From assembly GCA_028282465.1 (NCBI GenBank), contig JANQHX010000104.1, positions 1-64,000 of the forward strand: 64,000 bases of DNA, in the 5' to 3' direction. Shown here piece after piece: positions 9,502-19,900 of the stretch. Both the position numbers and the translations under genes were made by a program. A model generated the notes under the pieces. The model was not told the origin of the DNA. It was given only the letters and a program-made list of their open reading frames with translations, and searched no databases. How positions within the stretch are numbered: the first letter of the stretch is position 1; every line of letters starts with the position of its first letter. The stretch comes from Gynuella sp. (GTDB lineage Bacteria; Pseudomonadota; Gammaproteobacteria; Pseudomonadales; Natronospirillaceae).

Positions 9502-10167
9502 ATGGCAGTTAAGGAAGTACACACGGTTGAACAGGGAGAGACTCTTTCTAGTATCGCACGGGATTACGGCTTTCAGAAGTATGAAACTATCTACTTTCAT
9601 GAGAGCAATGAGGAGTTTAGAAACCTGAGGTATGATCCTAATTTGATTTACCCTGGCGATAAGATCAATATCCCAGAGAAAAAGCCTAAAACAATCAAGC
9701 TGCCCACGAATAAAGCCCATCAACTGGTCGTGTCACTTCCTCCAAAAGATCGATTCATTTTAAAACTAACTGACTCTGAAGATAACCGCTGGAGCGGTGC
9801 ACCTTACAAATTAATTTTAGGTAGTATCGAAGAGGAAGGAACGGTAAGCGCTATGGGAAAGATTACTGTTGAGATGGAAAACGATACACCTCGAGAAGGC
9901 GAATTACATCTGTACTTGGATGAAGAAACTGACGAAGCAACTCACGTGTTCGATGTGTTGATTGGTCATTTAGACCCGTTCGATACAATTAGTGGTATTC
10001 AAGCTAGATTGAACTTGCTGGGTTATCCTTGTGGAGAAGTCACAGGCGAGATTAATGAGGAAACAGAATCAGCTGTTCGTGCTTTTCAAATTGAACAAAG
10101 TCTTACTGTAGATGGCGATCCGGGACCACTCACTCAGGATAAACTTTATAGAATTTATGGATTTTAA
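9502..10167 (+). CDS. LysM and peptidoglycan-binding domain protein
   Basis: A 221-residue protein without signal peptide. Residues 5-55 form a LysM domain (HTVEQGETLSSIARDYG ... LIYPGDKINIP). A beta-rich middle follows, and residues 160-220 form a PG_binding_1-type helical domain (IQARLNLLGYPCGEVTG ... AVRAFQIEQSLTVDGDPGPLT). Leaderless LysM proteins of this kind are common beside type VI effector genes and are thought to help loading or to bind cell wall at the target. It is divergent from the VasX-like gene and shares its promoter region, which supports that link. The ribosome binding site is weak. Confidence 0.75.
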   Translation: MAVKEVHTVEQGETLSSIARDYGFQKYETIYFHESNEEFRNLRYDPNLIYPGDKINIPEKKPKTIKLPTNKAHQLVVSLPPKDRFILKLTDSEDNRWSGAPYKLILGSIEEEGTVSAMGKITVEMENDTPREGELHLYLDEETDEATHVFDVLIGHLDPFDTISGIQARLNLLGYPCGEVTGEINEETESAVRAFQIEQSLTVDGDPGPLTQDKLYRIYGF

Positions 10168-10224
10168 CTTTCCTGACTAAAATAGCTTACAAGTGACTTA
10201 AATTACCAACAAGCTTTAAAGACT

Positions 10225-11940
10225 CTACATATCAACAAAGGCAATATGCTGTATATCAGTCTTCTTAATGTTTCTAAAACAAATTTTTTGGTTGAACCCA
10301 TCAGTTTCAATTGAATAAGGCACGATCACTAATTCGTTTTCGGTTAACACTTTTAAGGCTAAGGAATCCTCTACAGTTTCTTCCTCAAACTCCCCTAGCA
10401 GTTCGTCGCCATTGCTGTATCTAAAAATACTTTGCGAACCCGAGGTCGTTTCGAATACACACACAGTGTTAATTATGTTTTTGCTCGAAGCAGAGCCTTT
10501 TGCGATGTCAATTGCTCTACTTGAAAAACCTGACAGTGCAAAGTCTTTAGTACCAGCAGGCACCATATAACATCCTTCAGTATTCTTAAGTGCGTAAATA
10601 AATGCGCCATTACCCATTGGAATAGCATTCTTCTCTGCGCTTAAAATCTGATTGTCAGATAATTTTTCAGACAGCTCGGGTAAAAAAGTACTGAATGTTG
10701 ATTGAGTATGGAATACACAAAAATAACCATGACTGAGCATATCTGTAATTGCTTTTAGCTGATGACCTGCCCAATTTTTAGCTTTACCCTTCACGGAAAA
10801 CCCAGTTTTAGAACCACCTTTGGATTCCTTAACTTTACTTTTTAGCAGAGCTTCAATGGCAGATTTACCTGGGCCATTAACCAACTTCATAACGTCAATA
10901 CCGTTATTGTCTTTGCTTCTAGGATTAGCGCCCAGTTCTAACAAAAATTCTACACAATTGAGATGACCATACTGACAAGCAAACACTAATGGCCCGTCTT
11001 CTTTATAATTAGTTAGATTCGTTTTGTGTTGATGTAGAGCTTTCAATATCGAAAGATTCCCATAAGTCGCAGCTATTTTTGCAGCGGATTCCCAATACTC
11101 TGAATAGTTTGTTTTGTCTAAAGTAACTTTTACAAAGTCATCCAAATCATTCAATGTAAAAAACTCAATTGCACTACCTACATGACGTGGACCTCGACTT
11201 TCTAGATGGTCATTCCACTTATCAGCCTTGATCTCTTCTAAAAATGAAATACGTTTTTCGATGAGTTCTTCGCCACTCAGTCTCCATGGAGCCTCATTTG
11301 TTTTCAAGTTGTTAAATTTTGCATGTAATTCGGCGTTTTGCTGACGTTCTGCTAACTCCTGTTGTCTAAGCCATGTTTCGTCAACATTACCTCCTGATAA
11401 AACATTGGCGAATTCAGGATAGCCTCCATCAATTAAGTACTGAACCAAAGGTTTAGATTTTTGGTACTGATAACTGTATTCAACGTTAGCTGGTAAGCCT
11501 GCATTCTTAATGGCCTTGGCAGCTGAATATTGTTTTCTAACAGCGCAATTAACATAAGCATAAGCCAAATCACACTCTGGTAAATTATGCGATAAGAGAT
11601 ATTGAAGTATGGATTCAGCCTCATTATAGGATTCATCAATGGACCGATTTAGGCGATCAATGGTAGCTATTAAGGGCGATTCACCAAGACCCGTTATTTT
11701 GGCACCTTTTGTATGGAGAAATTCAACTAACTCTAACTTACCTTGTTTCACCGCTTCATGAATAACGTAACTACCAGAAAATTTTTGATTAACATCATGA
11801 CCATTGCCTATATAGGCTTGTACTTGTTTCAGGTTTTCATGTTCTTGTAATACGTCATACAAACTTGTTTTTGGTTTGGCTCTTTTAATTGCTCCAACTT
11901 GAAAACAGTTATTCCAAAACTCTTTTTCTGTGTCGGCCAT
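10225..11940 (-). CDS. Ankyrin-repeat protein
   Basis: A 571-residue protein with AGGAA eight bases before its ATG. Ankyrin-type helical pairs appear near the N-terminus (VIHEAVKQGKLELVEFLHTKGA around residues 58-80) and again in the middle (GPLVFACQYGHLNCVEFLLELGANPRSKDNNG around residues 320-350), separated by a charged helical stretch. The last 180 residues are a distinct beta-rich domain without a motif I know. There is no signal peptide. Its place beside effector-like genes suggests a protein-binding partner or immunity function, but it could be unrelated to secretion. Confidence 0.7.
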   Translation of the reverse strand: MADTEKEFWNNCFQVGAIKRAKPKTSLYDVLQEHENLKQVQAYIGNGHDVNQKFSGSYVIHEAVKQGKLELVEFLHTKGAKITGLGESPLIATIDRLNRSIDESYNEAESILQYLLSHNLPECDLAYAYVNCAVRKQYSAAKAIKNAGLPANVEYSYQYQKSKPLVQYLIDGGYPEFANVLSGGNVDETWLRQQELAERQQNAELHAKFNNLKTNEAPWRLSGEELIEKRISFLEEIKADKWNDHLESRGPRHVGSAIEFFTLNDLDDFVKVTLDKTNYSEYWESAAKIAATYGNLSILKALHQHKTNLTNYKEDGPLVFACQYGHLNCVEFLLELGANPRSKDNNGIDVMKLVNGPGKSAIEALLKSKVKESKGGSKTGFSVKGKAKNWAGHQLKAITDMLSHGYFCVFHTQSTFSTFLPELSEKLSDNQILSAEKNAIPMGNGAFIYALKNTEGCYMVPAGTKDFALSGFSSRAIDIAKGSASSKNIINTVCVFETTSGSQSIFRYSNGDELLGEFEEETVEDSLALKVLTENELVIVPYSIETDGFNQKICFRNIKKTDIQHIAFVDM

Positions 11941-12267
11941 TTACGTTTCCTAATTATTTAACTATTTATATTACAAAGTATTTCTTTGATTGCGGTTGTA
12001 AACCACCTCACAATTTTTCTTCGCTAGTGCATTTTTTATTTTGTAGATTTTTATTCGATAAAGCTATACTCTTTCGCCAAGCTCGCCAAAGCTTCTGTGT
12101 CCGCAGAAAGGGCTGCGCCCTGGCATCAACACTTTCAGCAGAAAAGGAAACTTTGAGTAAATCCGGAATGATTTTTATTTTTGTAATGTATTCCAGATCT
12201 ACTTGGGGCTTCCTCATCCTTTTTCTTTTCTGAGGGCGGACGCAGAATAAAAGAAAGAGGTGGTAAA
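11941..12267. other. Divergent intergenic region
   Basis: A 327-base spacer between the divergent ankyrin and DUF1835 genes, so it should contain two promoters. The left 100 bases are AT-rich. A perfect short inverted repeat AGGGC-TGC-GCCCT lies at 12109-12121. No coding frame here looks real. Confidence 0.4.
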
Positions 12268-13425
12268 ATGGATATTCCTTTCCGACTTAACTTCGAACAA
12301 CAGAAAAAACGCGCCAAAGAGTTACTAAAAGCTTTCAAGGAAGGTCAACCTGAATCAGCTGATCGCTTTCATAAACACCCTAAAGTTCAGTTTACAGAAA
12401 TCAGCATAGCTGAGTTTCAACCTAAATTAGCAGATGCACAACTAGTTATCGCCAAAGAACTCAATTGTAAAAGCTGGGCTCAACTGAAGCGACACTGCGA
12501 ATTAATGCAACAAATGCAAATAGAGATTGGAGAACAGCAATCCATCCCTAATGAAGGACAGGGTTGGCTACATATTCGCTGTGGAAGTGATATACAACAG
12601 ACTTTACCTAAGGCAGGTTTTGTAGGCCAGTTTTTAGAGTTTTCTGATCCATTAACACTTGGGCCTATTAGTTATAATTATAGCCTGGAACAAAGATCAG
12701 GTTTTTTACACCATGCTTTTGGCCGAGAACTCAACCTAACTGTTCATCAAACAAAAATAATGGTGGAAACACAATTTGAAGGCTTAACAGCAGCCATTAA
12801 CAATAAACACAAGATTGCCCTATGGTTTGAACATGATACCTATGATCAATTTATTTTGATTTTTATTCTCAGCTTGGTGTTCAAGAGCCAAAGAAAACCA
12901 CATCTAGAACTCATATCCATTAATCAATTTCCAGGCTCAATTAAATTTACGGGCTTAGGGCAGCTACCACCAGAAGCGTTGCGCTGGTTGTGGCAAACCA
13001 AAACACCAGTTACCAAAAACCAATTAGCTTCGGCAGATCAATATTGGCGAGCTTTTACTGATGCTGAAGGCAGTGTATTCCAAAATCTTGTTGAAACGCT
13101 TGATGAATGTCCTCTACCTTTCTTTAAAACAGCAGCCCAACGCCAAATTCAGGAGATGCCTAAAGATGATGACCAACTCAGCTTAACCCATCAGCTGGTA
13201 TTAGAAATTCTATCCGATGGTATTAAAACAGCAGGCAAGGTTTTTGGGATTCTTATGCGCGAAAAAGAGCCTCTGCCATGGCTAGGAGACCTAATGTTTT
13301 GGTATTTATTACAGCAGCTCCTGTCTAGCCACTCTCCATTAGTAGAAATTATTGAGGATCATGAAGATTGGCCTCAAAAGCAAATTGCATTGACTAATGA
13401 AGGAAGGCGATTTATCAACCGTTAA
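12268..13425 (+). CDS. DUF1835 domain protein
   Basis: A 385-residue protein with a strong AGAGGTGG ribosome binding site. The first 75 residues are a helical module (KRAKELLKAF ... LADAQLVIAKELNCKSWAQLK) that also occurs at the start of several bacterial ankyrin and small-enzyme proteins. Residues 95-230 fit DUF1835, beginning WLHIRCGSDIQQTLPKAGF and including LWFEHDTYDQFILIFIL. The C-terminal third resembles the DUF3658 partner domain. No biochemical role is established for the family. Its stop codon directly abuts the stop of the convergent gene. Confidence 0.7.
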   Translation: MDIPFRLNFEQQKKRAKELLKAFKEGQPESADRFHKHPKVQFTEISIAEFQPKLADAQLVIAKELNCKSWAQLKRHCELMQQMQIEIGEQQSIPNEGQGWLHIRCGSDIQQTLPKAGFVGQFLEFSDPLTLGPISYNYSLEQRSGFLHHAFGRELNLTVHQTKIMVETQFEGLTAAINNKHKIALWFEHDTYDQFILIFILSLVFKSQRKPHLELISINQFPGSIKFTGLGQLPPEALRWLWQTKTPVTKNQLASADQYWRAFTDAEGSVFQNLVETLDECPLPFFKTAAQRQIQEMPKDDDQLSLTHQLVLEILSDGIKTAGKVFGILMREKEPLPWLGDLMFWYLLQQLLSSHSPLVEIIEDHEDWPQKQIALTNEGRRFINR

Positions 13426-14457
13426 TTAAAATGGTGTTATTCCAGAAAAGGGCTCAAAAGGTTCGAGCCGAGCCCTTAGTTCCTCTGCAAATCTACCTTT
13501 ACTGATTTTGGGAACTCGCGTTAGATCCGTTTCGTAATTATTTTGCACCCAGTTTTCATTAAATTGATGAGCCTGCTTATGAAGCTGACGCGTTTGTATT
13601 GATAGCTCAGCAACACCCAAGACTTGTTGGTGCCAACTGAATCGAGTAAAGCCATCAAATTTAAAGTTTTCATCTACATGTCGATCGCTTTCAACAAGTA
13701 ATTCATGCATCAGCTTGTGCAAAAACTCATTGGCGTCCTGATTATTTAGAATAAGACTTAATGTTTGGTTATTTCTAAGTTCTGGTAATTCGGTTTCATT
13801 AGATGGAATAATTTCTAAATCAACTATCCAAGTTCCATTTCGTCTTTTTTCATTGCCAAGCATTACGAATCTAGCATGATCATACTCAATCAATGGTATG
13901 ACCTGCTCGATTGATATGACTGATTGCGCGGTGAGCTGTTCTTTGCTTTGGCTCAACAATGGAAAATCATGATGGTTATTAAAGGGGGTAGCCCATTTAT
14001 TCTGAGTCTTGAGTCGAAACAGTTCACGAACTTCATGTTCTCGAGCTTTTTTTAAGGCTAAAAATGCAGTTTGCAATATTTCAGACGTAGGCAGTTGAGG
14101 CTCTACTCGCCATTTACGACCATACACAATCTTCGAGTTAGATTGTTCTCCACGGTCCTTGTAGTTGTCCCAACCTACAATACCCACTTGAAGATAAACC
14201 CCGCCATCATCCTCAGCAACAAAGATGGGATAACGCTCATGGTACTCCACCATTAAAATCAAGTGCTCAACAGATTCTCGACTGTGCTGGTAATTTAAAT
14301 AATGCTGAGGGATACAGTGCAAACCATCTTTCAGTTCAGCTACCGGCGCGTTTTGTAATGCGCTTTCACCTGGCAATAGTGGTTGAACCCCTAAACGCTT
14401 AACCATGCTTATTCCTAATTTCTTACTAACTGGAGCAAAGATAGGTTTTATCATCAA
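13426..14457 (-). CDS. Protein of unknown function
   Basis: I do not recognise this 343-residue protein. It has no signal peptide or membrane segment. The N-terminal 20 residues are basic and the rest is mixed alpha/beta with many aromatic residues and repeated acidic patches such as FVAEDDGGVYLQVGIVGWDNY. Two ATG codons occur in the first 18 residues and the second (MVKRLGVQP) could also be the start. Its last base touches the last base of the convergent DUF1835 gene, so no terminator separates the two. Confidence 0.6.
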   Translation of the reverse strand: MMIKPIFAPVSKKLGISMVKRLGVQPLLPGESALQNAPVAELKDGLHCIPQHYLNYQHSRESVEHLILMVEYHERYPIFVAEDDGGVYLQVGIVGWDNYKDRGEQSNSKIVYGRKWRVEPQLPTSEILQTAFLALKKAREHEVRELFRLKTQNKWATPFNNHHDFPLLSQSKEQLTAQSVISIEQVIPLIEYDHARFVMLGNEKRRNGTWIVDLEIIPSNETELPELRNNQTLSLILNNQDANEFLHKLMHELLVESDRHVDENFKFDGFTRFSWHQQVLGVAELSIQTRQLHKQAHQFNENWVQNNYETDLTRVPKISKGRFAEELRARLEPFEPFSGITPF

Positions 14458-14778
14458 AGTTGATCGTCCCTACCAAGCCGCTAGTTTTGAGACCAATTGC
14501 GGAGCCAAATAATAATAAAGACCTACTGATTGAATCGAGTTCGATTTACGCAAATGCCTGTTGCATTTGCGCACCAGCGGCTAAGTGTACGATCTATACG
14601 TCAGCTAAATGAGGATGGAGCATGTAGATATATGACGAACTAAGGTTTTCATCACAATGAATCGGCTAGTAGTGCAATTGAACAATTATGAATCGATTTG
14701 ATTGTTCTATTTCGATACTAACCGATTTGAAGAATAAAAAGTTTACAGCAATCCCATCTTAGTTTGCGGGATTAATCA
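14458..14778. other. Intergenic region with two inverted repeats
   Basis: No gene is seen in these 321 bases. A perfect 9-base inverted repeat CGCAAATGC with a 5-base loop spans 14549-14571 and has no T tract on either side. GAACAAT and ATTGTTC form a 7-base repeat with 14 bases between them at 14680-14707. They lie between the start of the unknown gene and the end of the dehydrogenase gene, so they could be operators or weak terminators. Confidence 0.4.
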
Positions 14779-15564
14779 TCAGGTCAGAATGCTGTCTTTA
14801 AACATACCAGCAACAGCTTTCACTATTCGCTTGCGGGAAAACAAACGTGGAAGCAGCGACATTACGTAATTAGATGATCCAGAAACTGTATAAATCCGCT
14901 TCTTCTTGAATGCCTTCAACGCGTTGTTAACCACCTCTGTGGAGGTGGCGAACTTCATTTTTGTGGTATCTGCGTTAGCGTTTTTCATAAAGTTAGATTC
15001 TGTCATCCCCGGACAAAGCGCCATAACTTGCACATTAGTATCCAGAAGCTCCCCGAATAGCGCCTCTGAAAAACTCAGTACATAAGCTTTGGATGCACCG
15101 TAAACGGCTTGGTAGGGAAGAGGTTGAAAAGAACCCGTTGAAGCAACATTAATAATTCCGCCGGAGTTTCTGGCTTTCATCTCAGGAATAAACGCGTAGC
15201 TTAGCTCAGTTAGTGAAGTGATATTTAGGGTGATCATATTTTGATAGGTTTCAAAATCCACCTTCTCAAATTGGCAGAACTTACCAAACCCTGCATTATT
15301 GATAAGATAATCAACGGAAAGTCCTAAACTCTTAACTTTGAGCACCAAAGCGTCAACGCTGCCGTCCTTAGTTAGATCAGAAGTAATGACAGTTACTTGA
15401 ATAGCTGAATATTTTGATTTGAGCTGAGACGACAAATTGACCAACTTGTCTTCCGAACGAGCGACTAGAATAAGGTTCGCCCCTAAATCAGCTAGTTGAA
15501 TGGCGAACTCCTCACCTATACCAGAAGATGCACCAGTGACTAGGACAGTTTTGCCTTTGAACAT
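14779..15564 (-). CDS. Short-chain dehydrogenase/reductase (DltE/YqjQ-like)
   Basis: A 261-residue SDR with the cofactor motif TGASSGIG at residues 10-17, NNAG near residue 90, Ser143, and YGASK with Tyr156 and Lys160. The conserved CPGMTESNF segment follows. It belongs to the SDR branch that includes DltE and YqjQ; the substrate is unknown. The frame extends upstream to a TTG inside the MerR gene, but the ATG chosen gives the normal family N-terminus. A MerR regulator lies 49 bases upstream on the same strand, which suggests one transcript and control of the enzyme by that regulator. Confidence 0.85.
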   Translation of the reverse strand: MFKGKTVLVTGASSGIGEEFAIQLADLGANLILVARSEDKLVNLSSQLKSKYSAIQVTVITSDLTKDGSVDALVLKVKSLGLSVDYLINNAGFGKFCQFEKVDFETYQNMITLNITSLTELSYAFIPEMKARNSGGIINVASTGSFQPLPYQAVYGASKAYVLSFSEALFGELLDTNVQVMALCPGMTESNFMKNANADTTKMKFATSTEVVNNALKAFKKKRIYTVSGSSNYVMSLLPRLFSRKRIVKAVAGMFKDSILT

Positions 15565-15613
15565 CGTGACTATCGACCCTTTGTGGTTGAAAGCTCGAAT
15601 GGTAAACCTTGCC

Positions 15614-15979
15614 CTAAGGGGCAGAGTCAAGCAGAGTTTTCAACACGTCTGCCTTAAATTCTTTCAAGTCGTTAACTTTCTGCATAAGTAATTCAGCTTG
15701 TTGGGTCAATTCTATTGCCTTGTTATCAATCGACGTGGAAATAAGGTCTATTGGTAATTCCTTATCAACAGCTTTACGTGAAACAACTTCTTTTAACTCC
15801 ATCAGACTAAACCCAAGCTCCTGAGCACGCCGTATCATTAGAATAATCTGAACATCATGCTCATTGTAAACACGATATTTACCCCGGCGGTCAGGTGTGG
15901 CGATGAGCCCAATAGCTTCGTAATGGCGAATGGCCTTACGAGTAGCGCCTGTTAGTTCTGATACTTTACCTATTAACAT
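15614..15979 (-). CDS. MerR-family transcriptional regulator
   Basis: A 121-residue regulator with the N-terminal winged helix of MerR proteins: IGKVSELTGATRKAIRHYEAIGLI, then the wing RRGKYRVYNEHDV. A coiled dimerisation helix forms the C-terminal 50 residues. No Cys residues are present, so it is not a metal or redox sensor of the MerR/SoxR type; the ligand is probably organic. It is the first gene of a two-gene unit with the dehydrogenase, and such regulators normally act on their own promoter, which should lie in the 185 bases before it. Confidence 0.9.
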   Translation of the reverse strand: MLIGKVSELTGATRKAIRHYEAIGLIATPDRRGKYRVYNEHDVQIILMIRRAQELGFSLMELKEVVSRKAVDKELPIDLISTSIDNKAIELTQQAELLMQKVNDLKEFKADVLKTLLDSAP

Positions 15980-16164
15980 GATTTGAACCGATTAGGATTT
16001 AGGTTGCCAACTCAAACAAAGAGGGGCGGTGTTGAACCAGCACTGAAACCGAATACAGAGCTCGGATGAGCTGGTCGTTCGACATTTAAGTTTCTAATTT
16101 TAGGATCTATGGAGCCTTTGATTAATGTATAGCAAAATATAGCAACTGATAACGACGAATATTG

Positions 16165-16563
16165 TTATCTTGTGAGTTTGGGATCCCACTTACCCTCAGC
16201 GAATGCTGCTTCATCTTCACCGGGCCAAGGTGGCGTTGTCATCCCTATGGCTGACAATGGGCCATCATCTGAGGCTCTGAACTGAAACTTGGTGCCCAGC
16301 GGAATAGTTAGACTCACACCTTCTTCAAGCAATACCACTTCCTCTTGTTCGTCATTAGCTCGCCACATTTCACCTTTGCCAGACAGTACATACCAAACTT
16401 CTTCGACTGTTTTATGTATTACGGCTTTTGAAATCTGGCCAGCAGGAAGTTGGAAATGCGCGAGGCCTCCGCCATTGACGCCTAATAGCAAACGGATTTC
16501 AGAACCATCTGGCGCTATGGTGTCTGGGTGTTGGGGTAGATTGGTGGTTTTGAATTTGTTCAT
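16165..16563 (-). CDS. Cupin-domain protein
   Basis: A 132-residue single-domain cupin. The two cupin motifs are recognisable as KTVEEVWYVLSGKGEMW at about residues 50-66 and SLTIPLGTKFQFRA at about residues 84-97. The usual metal ligands are only partly kept: one Glu is present and motif 1 has His50 rather than the HxH pair. It might therefore bind a small molecule without catalysis. The gene stands alone, with divergent or distant neighbours. The ribosome binding site is poor. Confidence 0.75.
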   Translation of the reverse strand: MNKFKTTNLPQHPDTIAPDGSEIRLLLGVNGGGLAHFQLPAGQISKAVIHKTVEEVWYVLSGKGEMWRANDEQEEVVLLEEGVSLTIPLGTKFQFRASDDGPLSAIGMTTPPWPGEDEAAFAEGKWDPKLTR

Positions 16564-16906
16564 CAGGATTTCTTTAGTTTTGTTTGTAGCTTTATTCGGT
16601 AATTGGAAGCTCAGTAAACAAGTATTGAACGCTATTTATTACCCGGTTGAAACATTCTTTGATTTTGCTCATTAAGTGCACTAGTTATTAAGGTTATAAA
16701 GTGGCTGGAAGACATAGCCTAACTAGTAAAGATAGGGCATTATTATCTTTTAAGGAATATTGTTGTCAAATTAAGCGTATTCAAATAATTGTGCATTTAT
16801 TAGATGCAATAAATTATTTCAAATTAAAGGCCTTAAGGCTTTCACGGATACATTAGAAACATTATTTAGTTTGCTTTTAAAAAAACCAATCATATGGAGA
16901 TGTCAA
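16564..16906. other. AT-rich intergenic region
   Basis: These 343 bases between the divergent cupin and lipoprotein genes are strongly AT-rich, especially the right half. They must carry both promoters, but no clear -35/-10 pair or repeat was seen. Confidence 0.35.
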
Positions 16907-19900
16907 GTGGTTCGAATAATTAGGATGTTTGCGTTTTTTACAACCGTACTCTTAGTTGGTTGTAGCACTGAACCCTCCACAGGCCAAGAAGCCACTATTG
17001 CTCCCAACAACACCGATACAACAACAGAGACCGACACCTCAATTGACTTACACTCTCTGAATTCTACCGGATATAACTATAGCTTAAGTTTTTTAGAGAT
17101 GGATGCGTTATTTTTATTTCAATCGGTACCCAATCCTCCTTTACAAATGAATCAACCAGCTGATGATATTTTTATATTCGACTTTGGTAGTTTCAGCAGC
17201 AATCTTTTGGCGATAAACACTTCAACTGGAGACACTAGAAGTATAAAAAACATAGAACCGTTACTAATCGACTATACAGTTCTTAGTAGAGATAAGTCGA
17301 AAGTGTATTTGGTTTTAAAAGAAACTAACTCTTGGCAATCGAATTCACCAGGAATCCAAATATTAAACGATAAAGGATTAATGCCTCATGATCTGAAAAC
17401 GCCACTCATTGGTCCATCTCAAATAATCAATTTTCCACTTACTCAAAAACAGCTAGATAGAGCTTTTCCATCTGGCGCTACATTTGGAAGTATAACTAGC
17501 CCGATAGAGCCAACTACTAACACCTGCTCCGATACAGCTTTATTCTATGATAATAAGTGCGTTGAATTTATTACCATTGAGTCGAATCGTGCTGACAACC
17601 CCGAGGTATTTGCAAAGGTCTCGGCTAAAGAATTGGTTTCTCTGGTAAAGACTAATCTAGAAAATAACTATTTAAGCTGTACGATTATTGAATATGATAG
17701 AAAAGAATCAGAACTAGACTGTCTGGGTGGTAGTAAATTGGTCAATGCACGATGGAACATCGCGGGATTCAATTTTAACTTTCAATTAAGAGTTCAAAGC
17801 CAAAATATAAAACCTTACCACTCTCTTCAGGATACGAATAAATTTTCCGCAATTTCCAGAGATTTGAAGCCTCTTCAATTCGACGAAAAAGGAAATGCTT
17901 ACCTAGCTGCTTATAAGTATTCAGAAGATAAACAGTCTTTCAGCAATGAGGTGTCTTTAGTGCAAGTAAGCAAAGGATCACCCTTAACTGAAACTGATTT
18001 ACTTGATTTGGAAGCCTTTAATGCATTGACATTTAAGGTTCTTGCTAATGGCGACATAGTATATAAATGGAGTAAAAGTTCAGAAGGCTCTGGAATTTCT
18101 CTGCTCCGTAAAGGCCAACACAAGCGCCTATATAACACTAAGTACTATCACAATCTAAACACTGACCAGGGCAGTACACTAGTAGTGGGATCAAAGGTTA
18201 TAAGAATGAATGAAAATGATGTCTTAGAATCGATTAACCTGTCTTGGAATAAGCTGCCTCTTTCCAACGCAATATTATCAAGCGATGGGTCTATCTATGG
18301 TAAAACCAATGAAATAAATGCGGGTGACATACTGGACAAGTGGCTACCTGTTTATCCTTATAGTCCCTACTATTTACCACCTTTCTCATTTCAGGATAAT
18401 TACAACCCTTTCGATTACCCAGTGTATCCTTTTTCTTCAGGAAAGCGATGGACTAATATTAATAACTTGGGGGAAAAGCTATTTGATAACTATATTATTC
18501 AGCAGACAGAAATTAATTATGATCAAACCTATTTAGATATCAGAAGATTATCTGATAGAAAAATAATACATATTCCTGATTATACAAATGAAGAAAACAC
18601 CGATTATGAGATTGCAAAATTCGCATATCTGGACGGCGAATTAATTTTCTCGACACTCAATACTCAATATCCATTCGAAATCAGCGTTGGAAACGTGGAT
18701 TTAGATAAACTGTATCAACAACAAGACGCATCTGACCTTTTAACCCTGCATAAGCTGAATATGGCAGAAGGATGGTTGGGCAATGTAACTGAAATAACAT
18801 CGCTTCCATCAATAACACCACCTTCTGATGCGCCTAGACTGTTAAAACTAACACAAAGCAGTAGTGATCTGTCGCGAATTATTCTTGAATTTTCCGATTT
18901 TATGGAAAAATCCTCGGTAGAAAACGCACTGACATTAACAAGCATGGGATCTGAAGTTGATTTCTTGCCACTATGGTTCAATAAATCCTTACATTTGATT
19001 GCAGATACCAACGGCTTTGGTGACAACAATGACGACACAGTTGTCGACTACAAAGACTATCATCCATATTTCTCACGAACCACATATGAAATATCAATAG
19101 ATAGCAACATTGCTAAAGATCAATATGGACGAAATTTAAGTAACGACTCTTATCCAGAAGTTGTCAAATCTTTAGACTTACAGTCTTTGCATACTTTCAA
19201 ATTAGTAGAACAAGCATTGGAAATATCAGCACCAAAAACGGGTCTTAATTCTAGTATTGAGTATCTAGAAAACGATTTGCAAAGTTTCTTTGTTCTGGCG
19301 AATGATCTAAACCCTGCAAGAGGCTATAGGCTTGAGTTCGACATTCTCCCTTTTGCGTTGAAGGAAGAAAATAGCTCAAACTATTTAGCTAACCGTCCTT
19401 TTAGAATAGAAAATGACTATTTCGATATACTATTACAGGCACCTGGTGGTGGAGCTTACAAAATCTATAGTGACGCCGGAAGCAAATATCAAATTAAACT
19501 TAACAGTGAATTTCCAGAGCTTAACAATATCGCCGATCATATGGGCGGCTTGTTTGCTATTTCCAAAACGCAATCATTTGGCCTTAACTATAGAAATGCT
19601 ATCAATTACCAAACAGAATCTCTTATTAGTCTTTCAGAAAAAGGTGTTCTGTTTTATGAAGGAACCCAACCTTCTTATAGAGCTAGATCCATACCAAGGC
19701 GACTCAGGATTGATTTAGTTGATCGACAGGTTGTTATCTCTTTGCAAAATGACTTAAACGAGTTTGAAGAAATCTTTAACGAACCTATCAGCCCAGAATT
19801 ATTGAGTTCTCAAGATTCATTGACTCTCTATTTAGGTGTAAAGACGAAAATATTAAATTATAGAATAGACAATATGCTATTTGCAGAAATAGTATTAGAT

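Noticed and set aside
11889-12233. 114-codon frame across the ankyrin/DUF1835 spacer
   Set aside because: It starts inside the ankyrin gene on the opposite strand, lacks a ribosome binding site and has no protein-like pattern.
14549-14571. Nine-base inverted repeat as a terminator
   Set aside because: No T run follows on either strand, so it is listed only as an inverted repeat.
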